This document shows, piece by piece, positions 57,890 to 64,000 of a stretch of 64,000 nt of DNA (position 1 is its first letter; every line of letters begins with the position of its first letter). Source of the stretch: JAOBAU01 sp034667465 (GTDB taxonomy: Bacteria > Acidobacteriota > Thermoanaerobaculia > Gp7-AA8); the NCBI GenBank assembly GCA_034667465.1, contig JAXDJV010000024.1, positions 62,001-126,000 on the forward strand, in the 5' to 3' direction. A program made the position numbers and the translations under genes. Below the pieces are notes generated by a model, which was not told the DNA's origin, did not search any database, and saw nothing but the letters and a program-made list of their open reading frames with translations.

Positions 57890-60063
57890 CACCCCTCCAC
57901 CGCCACCGGCTCGCCGCTGCGCAGGCTGTCGTACGCCGCGAGCGTGACGCGTGTGGAGTGAAAGAGCTCGTCGATCGCAATCGGCGCCGGGGCGGACTTC
58001 GTCAAGTGGTTGACGATCGCTTCCCACTCGCCGCGATGCCCTTTGTCGAGCCGCAGATGCGATGACAGCTTCGTCGCCTTTCCGTTGCGATCGACGTGCA
58101 GCGAACGGTAGTCGTCGAGCCGCGCCGCCAGTCCGCCGCCGAAGACTTCGAACGCTTCCTTGCCGAACGAGCGCGAGCCGTTCGCGGCGTAAACGAGCGT
58201 GCCGAGCGAACCGTGCTCGAACTCGAGCGTGACCTGGAAGTTGTCCTGGCGATAGCGGCCGTTGTCGGGCAGCGGCCGTGTCGTGACACGCCGCACGCGA
58301 TCGCCGGCGAGATGGATGAGCAGATCGATGAAGTGACAACCTTCGCCGCGCAGCCGTCCGCCGCCCTGCGCCGGATCGTGCGTCCAGTGTTCGGGAGGAA
58401 TGAAGCCGGCGTTGACGCGCGCGGTGAGCAGCAGCGGCTCGCTCACGTCACGCAGCGCATCGCGCAGCGTGACGACGAACGGCGCGAAGCGGCGGTTGTA
58501 GCCAACCATCAGCATCGGCGCCGACGGCAGCGCCCGCAGCGTGGCGTCGATCTCATCGAGCTCCTCGTATGTCAGACAGAGCGGCTTCTCGACGAAGACC
58601 TGTTTTCCCGCGCGCAGTGCATCCTGCACCTGGCGCGCATGCAGATCGTGACGTGTGAGAATGGCGACCGTGTTGATTGCGGGATCGGCGAGCAGCTCAT
58701 CCGCGCTCGATGCGCAGTATGCGAAGCCGAATTTTTTCGCCGACGTTCGCGCGGTGACGCCGCCGCTGCTGCTGATGCCTGCGAGCTCGACCCCTTCCGT
58801 TTTCGCGAGCGCGGGCAACAGCGTCGCGTTTGCGAAGAGACCGGCGCCGAGGACGCCGACGCGTACGCGATCAAGCGACGCAGTGCCGGCGGGAAGCGGC
58901 GCGCGTTCGGTCACGCTGATGCGGCGCGCGAGATCGGGCTCCGCTTCGTAGCCGAGGACGACGCCGAGGAATGGCTCGCCGGTGCGGCCGAGAATCAGGT
59001 CGTATGCTTTTTCGCCGGCGTCGATGTCGAAGCGATGCGAGACGAGCGGCGAAACGTTCACCTGTTTCGCCGCGACGAGCTCGGCGAACGCGGCGAGGTT
59101 GCGATTCTCCGTCCAGCGCACATACGCGTACGGATAGTCGCGGCCTTTCTCCTCGTACTCGGGATCGTAACGACCGGGTCCGTACGAACGAGAGATGCGG
59201 AAGTCGAGCTCCTTTTCGAAGTAGACCTTGCGCGGAAGTTTCGTTCCGACGTTGCCGACGGCGACGATCACGCCGCGACTCCGCGCGACGGTGCCGGCCA
59301 GCTCGACCGGCTGATCGCTCGCGGCGTCGGCGGTGATGAGCACGACGTCGGCGCCATGTCCGCCGCTCAGTGCGGCGAGCCGCGATCCGAATTCGTCGGC
59401 ATCGGTTCCGGCCCAGTCGATGCCGAACGTCCGCGCGAGCGCGACGCGATCGGCCTGCAGATCGATGCCGGCAACGCGGCAACCGGCGGCGCGCAACATC
59501 TGGATCGTCAGCTGGCCGAGAAGTCCGAGACCGATCACGCCGACGACGTCGCCGAGTTGCGGAGCGGCGAGCCGGATGCCGTGCAGCGCGATCGCTCCGA
59601 GCGTAGAGAAGGCCGCTTCTTCGAACGTGACGGAGTCGGGAATGCGAACGGCGAGCGTGCGCGGCACGGAGAGGATCTGCGCGTGGACGGCGTGACCGCC
59701 GCCGGCGCAGGCGACGCGATCGCCGGCGCGGAACTCGGAGACTTCGCTGCCGACCGCAATCACTTCGCCGGCCGCCGAGTAGCCGAGAGTCATCGCCTGA
59801 TCGAGACGATTGCGGACGGCGTCGATCGTGTCGAGCACGCCGTCGCGTTTCGCTTTCGCGACCGTCTGGCGAACGAGATCGGGCCGCGAGCGCGCCTTCT
59901 GCATCAGGCTGGCCTGCGCGAAACTGGTGATCGTCCGCTCGGTTCCGGCGGAGACGAGACTGGCGCGCGTCCGGACCAGAATCCCCGATGAGCGAACCTC
60001 CGGCGCCGGGACGTCGAGCACCGCCAGCTCGCCGGTGCTCACCGACTGAATGAGTTGCTTCAT
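57886..60063 (-). CDS. bi-domain oxidoreductase (alcohol dehydrogenase-like + Gfo/Idh/MocA)
   Basis: 725 residues. The N-terminal half (about 1-365) is a zinc-dependent alcohol dehydrogenase-like (MDR) domain: ASLVSAGTERTITSFAQ, GYSAAGEVIAVGSEVSEFRAGDRV, VGVIGLGLLGQLTIQML. The C-terminal half (about 390-715) is Gfo/Idh/MocA: VGVLGAGLFANATLLPAL, EKPLCLTYEELDEID, VGYNRRFAPF. This fusion is a known type found in polysaccharide clusters together with heparinase genes. The two NAD(P)-binding sites suggest consecutive redox steps on a sugar. It is at the head of the minus-strand operon with wecB. Confidence 0.9.
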   Translation of the reverse strand: MKQLIQSVSTGELAVLDVPAPEVRSSGILVRTRASLVSAGTERTITSFAQASLMQKARSRPDLVRQTVAKAKRDGVLDTIDAVRNRLDQAMTLGYSAAGEVIAVGSEVSEFRAGDRVACAGGGHAVHAQILSVPRTLAVRIPDSVTFEEAAFSTLGAIALHGIRLAAPQLGDVVGVIGLGLLGQLTIQMLRAAGCRVAGIDLQADRVALARTFGIDWAGTDADEFGSRLAALSGGHGADVVLITADAASDQPVELAGTVARSRGVIVAVGNVGTKLPRKVYFEKELDFRISRSYGPGRYDPEYEEKGRDYPYAYVRWTENRNLAAFAELVAAKQVNVSPLVSHRFDIDAGEKAYDLILGRTGEPFLGVVLGYEAEPDLARRISVTERAPLPAGTASLDRVRVGVLGAGLFANATLLPALAKTEGVELAGISSSGGVTARTSAKKFGFAYCASSADELLADPAINTVAILTRHDLHARQVQDALRAGKQVFVEKPLCLTYEELDEIDATLRALPSAPMLMVGYNRRFAPFVVTLRDALRDVSEPLLLTARVNAGFIPPEHWTHDPAQGGGRLRGEGCHFIDLLIHLAGDRVRRVTTRPLPDNGRYRQDNFQVTLEFEHGSLGTLVYAANGSRSFGKEAFEVFGGGLAARLDDYRSLHVDRNGKATKLSSHLRLDKGHRGEWEAIVNHLTKSAPAPIAIDELFHSTRVTLAAYDSLRSGEPVAVEGC

Positions 60064-60171
60064 CGCGCGCTCATAGCCTTCGAAAGAAGCGGGATAGTAG
60101 CAGAAAGAGCGGACCCGTCAGTTCTACTAATAACAGCGGCATAACGGTTGCAGCCGAGGCTCGTCAGTACC
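60064..60171. promoter_or_regulatory. divergent promoter gap
   Basis: A 108-bp gap between the bi-domain oxidoreductase (minus) and the metzincin gene (plus). It contains an AT-rich patch (TTCTACTAATAACAG near 60121-60135) suitable for a promoter, but no clear box pair or ribosome site is visible. Confidence 0.3.
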
Positions 60172-62478
60172 ATGAGAGCCCATCGAAACGTCCTCGCTGC
60201 CATCGTCTTCGCCGCACTGTCGATCATCACCGCCGCGACGTCCCGCGCCACGGTCTACATCGTGCCGACGGACGGCAAACTGATCGACTCCGCCGACGCC
60301 ATCGTCATCGCCACTGCAGGCGACGGTTACGGCGCGTACGAACTCAACGGCGACATCTGCACGAAGACGACGCTGAACGTCGAAACCGTGCTGAAGGGAA
60401 ACATCAAACCGGGAACGATCATCACGACACGCGAGCTCGGCGGCGTGGTCGGACAGTCAGCGATGGCGGTGTCGGGCGGCGTGACGTTCGTCCCGGGCGA
60501 GCACGTCCTGATGTTCCTCCAGCGCGACGGCGACGAGAACTGGAAGACGTGGGGGATGGCGCTCGGCAAATTCAATTTCGCGCAGGACGCGGAAGGTCAG
60601 ACACTGCTCGCGCGCGGCCTCGGGAGCGAGATTTTCGGCTTCGACGAAGCGACCGGCAAACCGCACGAAGAACAGGCGCGCAAGGCCGCGGAGTTCATCG
60701 ACTTCATCAGCCGCTGGCAGCATCACCGCGTCCGTGCGGTGGCGCGCGAGGAGTACATCGTCGAGCATGCGACGATCACGAGCGCCGCCATGGTGGCGGG
60801 CAACCCGCACCAGCTGGTGATCGTACCGAATCATCACGTGCCGGCGTCGTCGTATACGCAGGGAAACTTTCGCTGGACGGCGTTCGACGCCGGACAGACG
60901 GTGAACTTCCGCACGTCAGGCTCGCAGCCGGGATACGACTCGGCGGGCGCCGCCACGCGCGGAACGGCGGCGTGGACGAACGATCCGAACTCGAACGTCC
61001 GCTACAGCGTCATCGGCACGACGAGCGCCGGTTTCGTGAAGGACGGGCAGAACACGATCGTTTTCAATTCGTCGACCGATGTGCCGTCCGGCGCGATCGG
61101 CTACTCGAAATGGTTCGCCGACGGACAGCACACCTTCGACAACGAGACCTGGTACACGACGTCGGAGGGCGACGTCGTGATGCGTTCCAATCTGTCGATC
61201 TCGCAGTCGGCATTCGACGAAGCGGTGACGCACGAGCTCGGGCACACGCTTGGTTTCCGCCACTCCGATCAGGGAACGCCGTCGTCGACGCAGGCCGTGA
61301 TGAATTCCGTCGTCTCGGGCGCGTATGGCGCGTCGCTGCAGGCGTGGGACAAGGATGCCGTGAATCACGTCTACGGCAACGGCACGCTCGTCAACGGAGT
61401 GCCGAGCGGCGGAACGTGCACGGCGCCGTCGATCACCGCGCAGCCGGCGTCGAGCACGATCACCGCGGGACAGGCGACGACGCTTTCCGTCAGCGCCACA
61501 GGAACGTCGCCGGCGTATCAGTGGTACACCGGCACGAGCGGCACGACCACGAACCCGATTCCCGGCGCGACCGGGCCGAGCGTCACCGTCACGCCGACGT
61601 CGACGACGAACTACTGGGTGCGCGTGTCGAACAGTTGCGGAACCGTGAACAGCTCGACTGCAACCGTGACCGTGAATGCCGCGCCGCCTCCGCCGCCGGC
61701 AGCAGAAATACGCGGCGACTTCAACAACGACGGCAATCCCGACTTCATCTGGCGCAATAGCGCCACCGGCGCGAACCGGCTGTGGCTGATGAACGGGACC
61801 ACGCCGATTTCCGCCGTCGCGCTTCCGTCCGTGACCGATCTGAACTGGGAGATCGCCGGCGCGGGCGACTTCAACGGCGACGGCCAGCAGGACATCGTCT
61901 GGCGCAACTACGCGACCGGCGCGAACGCGGTCTGGCTGATGAACGGAACTTCACAGACCGGCAGCCTCACGCTTCAGAGCGTGAACGACGTGGCGTGGCG
62001 CATCGAGTCGGTGAACGATTTCAATCACGACGGCAGAGCCGACCTGCTGTGGCGTCACTACGGAACCGGCGCGAACTCGATCTGGTTCATGAACGGTACG
62101 ACGCTCACGTCGAGCGTCACTATCAACCCGGTCGCCGACACGTCGTGGCACATCGCCGGCAGCGGCGACACGAATTCGGATGGCGCGGAAGACATCGTCT
62201 GGCGAAACTTCTCGAACGGCCAGAACGTGGTCTGGTTCATGACCGGCGCGAATTCGGCGACGCTGAAAGCGACAACCGCGTTGTCGACCGTGACCGATCA
62301 GACGTGGCAGATCGGCGCGGTCTCGAGCTTCACGAACGATCCGGTTGCCGATCTCGTCTGGCGCCATTACACCGACGGACAGAATGCCGTCTGGGTATTC
62401 GGCGGCGGGCAGGTCGGATTCACTGCCTACAGCGCGTACGAGACGGACGTCAGCTGGAAGCTGGTCGGACCGCGCTGA
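60172..62478 (+). CDS. secreted metzincin-type metalloprotease with Ig-like and FG-GAP-like repeats
   Basis: 768 residues from ATG 60172 with a signal peptide (VLAAIVFAALSIITAATSRA). The protease region ends with HELGHTLGFRHSD (about 355-367): HExxHxxGxxHS, the extended zinc motif of metzincins such as matrixins, and a Met-turn-like NSVVSG stretch. An Ig-like domain follows (about 420-500; SITAQPASSTITAGQATTLS, TNYWVRVSN), then a Pro-rich spacer and five or more FG-GAP-like repeats (GDFNNDGNPDFIWRNSATGA, LWLMNGT). The repeats match those in the secreted protein at 16278-18836. It is likely surface or extracellular. Confidence 0.88.
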   Translation: MRAHRNVLAAIVFAALSIITAATSRATVYIVPTDGKLIDSADAIVIATAGDGYGAYELNGDICTKTTLNVETVLKGNIKPGTIITTRELGGVVGQSAMAVSGGVTFVPGEHVLMFLQRDGDENWKTWGMALGKFNFAQDAEGQTLLARGLGSEIFGFDEATGKPHEEQARKAAEFIDFISRWQHHRVRAVAREEYIVEHATITSAAMVAGNPHQLVIVPNHHVPASSYTQGNFRWTAFDAGQTVNFRTSGSQPGYDSAGAATRGTAAWTNDPNSNVRYSVIGTTSAGFVKDGQNTIVFNSSTDVPSGAIGYSKWFADGQHTFDNETWYTTSEGDVVMRSNLSISQSAFDEAVTHELGHTLGFRHSDQGTPSSTQAVMNSVVSGAYGASLQAWDKDAVNHVYGNGTLVNGVPSGGTCTAPSITAQPASSTITAGQATTLSVSATGTSPAYQWYTGTSGTTTNPIPGATGPSVTVTPTSTTNYWVRVSNSCGTVNSSTATVTVNAAPPPPPAAEIRGDFNNDGNPDFIWRNSATGANRLWLMNGTTPISAVALPSVTDLNWEIAGAGDFNGDGQQDIVWRNYATGANAVWLMNGTSQTGSLTLQSVNDVAWRIESVNDFNHDGRADLLWRHYGTGANSIWFMNGTTLTSSVTINPVADTSWHIAGSGDTNSDGAEDIVWRNFSNGQNVVWFMTGANSATLKATTALSTVTDQTWQIGAVSSFTNDPVADLVWRHYTDGQNAVWVFGGGQVGFTAYSAYETDVSWKLVGPR

Positions 62479-62482
62479 CGCG

Positions 62483-64000
62483 CTAATCTACGAAGGCGCG
62501 CAGCCAGAGCTCGAAGGTGAGGAACTGCCAGATTTGCAGCGACCAGTCTTCGCGTCCGCTGCGCTGTTCCTCGATCATTCGCCGGATCGGCGCCGGCTCG
62601 AAATAGCCGCGCCGCCGAATGTTCGTCTCGCTCAGCAGGTCGTCGACCATCTCGCGTAATTCATTGGCGAGCCAGTAATCGGCCGGCGCGCCGAAGCCGG
62701 CTTTCTTCTGCGTCAGCACTTCCGCCGGCAGCATCGGACGCATCGCCTCGCGCAGGATGTGCTTCGTCGTTCCGCCGCGCAGTTTCATCGACGGCGGAAT
62801 GTTCGCAGCCGTCCACTCGGCGAGCTCCCAATCCAAAAATGGCACGCGCACTTCGACCGATGACGCCATGCTCATCTTGTCGTTGTAGGTGAGATTGAGA
62901 CTGACCATGAACGCCTTCGTATCGACGTACATCATTCGATCGAGGAAGTCGGCGTCGCTCACCTTCGCGAAGTGCGCGAGGTGCTCGGAGCGCGAATCGG
63001 GCAGCGATGCAAGCGACGGCGCGATCTCCGCCTGCATGGTGTCGGTCAGATAAACGCTGTCCATCAGAAAGCGATCGACCGGCGCGAGCGAGCCGCTGCG
63101 CACCATCTTCTTCGCGAGCCGCACGTAGCCTTTGAAACGGCTGCCGCGCATCGACGGCAGCGACTCGACGGCGGGACGAATCATCGATTCGCGAACCGCG
63201 CGCGGCAAACGCCGATACGTTTCGGCGAGATAGTGCGCGCGATATTTTCGGTAGCCGCCGAACAGCTCGTCGCCGCCGATTCCCGAGAGCAGCACGGTGA
63301 CGTCGCGGCGCGCTTCGCGATTGACGAGGTACGCCATGATGATGGCCGGATCGGCGGTCGGCTCGTCCATGTGCCAGACGAGTTTCGGCAACAGATCGAC
63401 GACGTCCGGCTCGACGGTGATGTGCGTGTGCGTGCAGCCGAAGTGGCGCGCCGTCCGCTCGGCGACGTCGGTGTCGTCGAGATGCACCTCCCCTTTCCGA
63501 TACCGCGGCGGAAAAGCGATCGTGAACGTGCGCACCGGTGTCGCCGTCGATTCCGCCATCGCGGCGACGATCGAGCTGGAGTCGAGTCCGGCGCTGAGAA
63601 ATGCGCCGAGCGGCACGTCACTGAGCATCTGCTTTCGCACCGTCGCGCAGAAACGTTCACGCAGTTCGCGCTTCAACTCCTCTTCGCTCGCCGGATAACG
63701 CGTTCCCGCCGGCGGATACGCGAGATCCCAGTACTGTTCGATCTTCAGCGAGCCGCCACGCAGCGTCGCAAAATGGCCGGCCGGCAGTTTGAAAATGCCG
63801 TGGAACATCGTGCGCGGATCGGGCACCCAGAGAAACGCCAGGTACTGCTTCAGCGCGAACGGATCGACTTCGCGCGGAACGCCCGGCAGCTCGAGGATCG
63901 CTTTGAGCTCCGACGCGAACGCGAAACGTTTTCCCTGCTGCGTGTAATAGAGCGGCTTGATCCCGAAGTGGTCGCGCGCGATGACGAGCGTGTCGCTGCG
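62483..64000 (-). CDS. asnB: asparagine synthase (glutamine-hydrolysing), 5' end outside window
   Basis: 505 codons from the window edge to the stop; the beginning lies beyond 64000. The first visible residues (VIARDHFGIKPLYYTQQGKR, ELKAILELPGVP) belong to the N-terminal glutaminase domain, and the synthetase domain follows: DVPLGAFLSAGLDSSSIVAAM (the PP-loop SGGLDSS reads SAGLDSS), LSGIGGDELFGGYRKYR, and VEVRVPFLDWEL. AsnB makes Asn from Asp, Gln and ATP. In polysaccharide loci, homologues often amidate uronic acids or other acceptors, so a cluster-specific role is possible. Convergent with the metzincin, 4 bp apart. Confidence 0.92.
   Translation of the reverse strand, partial: RSDTLVIARDHFGIKPLYYTQQGKRFAFASELKAILELPGVPREVDPFALKQYLAFLWVPDPRTMFHGIFKLPAGHFATLRGGSLKIEQYWDLAYPPAGTRYPASEEELKRELRERFCATVRKQMLSDVPLGAFLSAGLDSSSIVAAMAESTATPVRTFTIAFPPRYRKGEVHLDDTDVAERTARHFGCTHTHITVEPDVVDLLPKLVWHMDEPTADPAIIMAYLVNREARRDVTVLLSGIGGDELFGGYRKYRAHYLAETYRRLPRAVRESMIRPAVESLPSMRGSRFKGYVRLAKKMVRSGSLAPVDRFLMDSVYLTDTMQAEIAPSLASLPDSRSEHLAHFAKVSDADFLDRMMYVDTKAFMVSLNLTYNDKMSMASSVEVRVPFLDWELAEWTAANIPPSMKLRGGTTKHILREAMRPMLPAEVLTQKKAGFGAPADYWLANELREMVDDLLSETNIRRRGYFEPAPIRRMIEEQRSGREDWSLQIWQFLTFELWLRAFVD

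Noticed and set aside
1..64000. tRNA, rRNA or CRISPR array
   Set aside because: No T-loop-like GGTTCRANTCC with matching acceptor arms, no rRNA stretches and no regularly spaced identical repeats with unique spacers were recognised by eye; a covariance search could still find one.

Overview
The window is 64 kb of GC-rich DNA from a Gram-negative bacterium. It carries a TonB-type energy transducer, a type II secretion pseudopilin, lipoproteins and O-antigen-type polysaccharide genes. DUF4388 proteins, GloVer-type propeller repeats, tRNA-dependent amidotransferase genes (gatA, gatC) and scattered CATCCTGAGCG hairpins fit best with Acidobacteriota or a related soil or sediment lineage. That placement is inferred, not proven. 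Genes are dense, and many neighbours share ATGA or GTGA start/stop overlaps. I recognised no rRNA, tRNA or CRISPR array.

Layout. 1-7.1 kb: truncated M20 peptidase, GspG-like pseudopilin, thymidine kinase, small envelope proteins and a DUF4388 protein on the minus strand; then a TonB-like protein, a VanZ-like protein and a dimethylargininase on the plus strand. 7.09-10.51 kb: an intact-looking mobile element with a SWIM-domain DDE transposase, passenger genes, inverted ends, iterated end repeats and an exact 9-bp target duplication. 10.6-16.3 kb: GAF/HD-GYP protein, MFS transporter and two M16 peptidase genes, the second frameshifted. 16.3-18.8 kb: a large secreted repeat protein. 18.9-32.9 kb (all minus): ribH-nusB, then a chemosensory set (DUF4388/receiver/GAF protein, CheY, CheA, ExeA-like ATPase, CheW, zinc-ribbon pseudo-receiver, HEAT protein, CheR), with a three-gene secreted-protein operon inside it. 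No chemoreceptor or CheB is present. 33-40.3 kb: LysM/amidase, gatA, two envelope proteins, gatC and a second GAF/HD-GYP protein. 40.3-46.7 kb: EEP-family hydrolase, cardiolipin synthase-like protein, a short selenoprotein read through UGA, then PP2C phosphatase, J-domain/TPR, helical-repeat and RodZ-like genes. 46.9-60.1 kb: a surface-polysaccharide cluster. 60.2-64 kb: a secreted metzincin and a truncated asparagine synthase.

The main discoveries are these. (1) A Rdx/SelW-like gene has an in-frame TGA followed by a SECIS-like hairpin, at 42348-42572. (2) The mobile element at 7093-10507 has inserted into a hairpin built of 7-bp repeats. (3) Three unrelated families of short palindromic repeats sit at gene ends and repeatedly supply the stop codon itself. 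These are a 40-bp AAAGTCAA/GGGGTCTGACCCC element (3 copies), heptamer hairpins (4 copies, one inside the cheW coding sequence) and CATCCTGAGCG hairpins (2 copies). (4) The chemosensory operon lacks a receptor and contains a HEAT protein, an ExeA-like ATPase and degenerate receiver domains.
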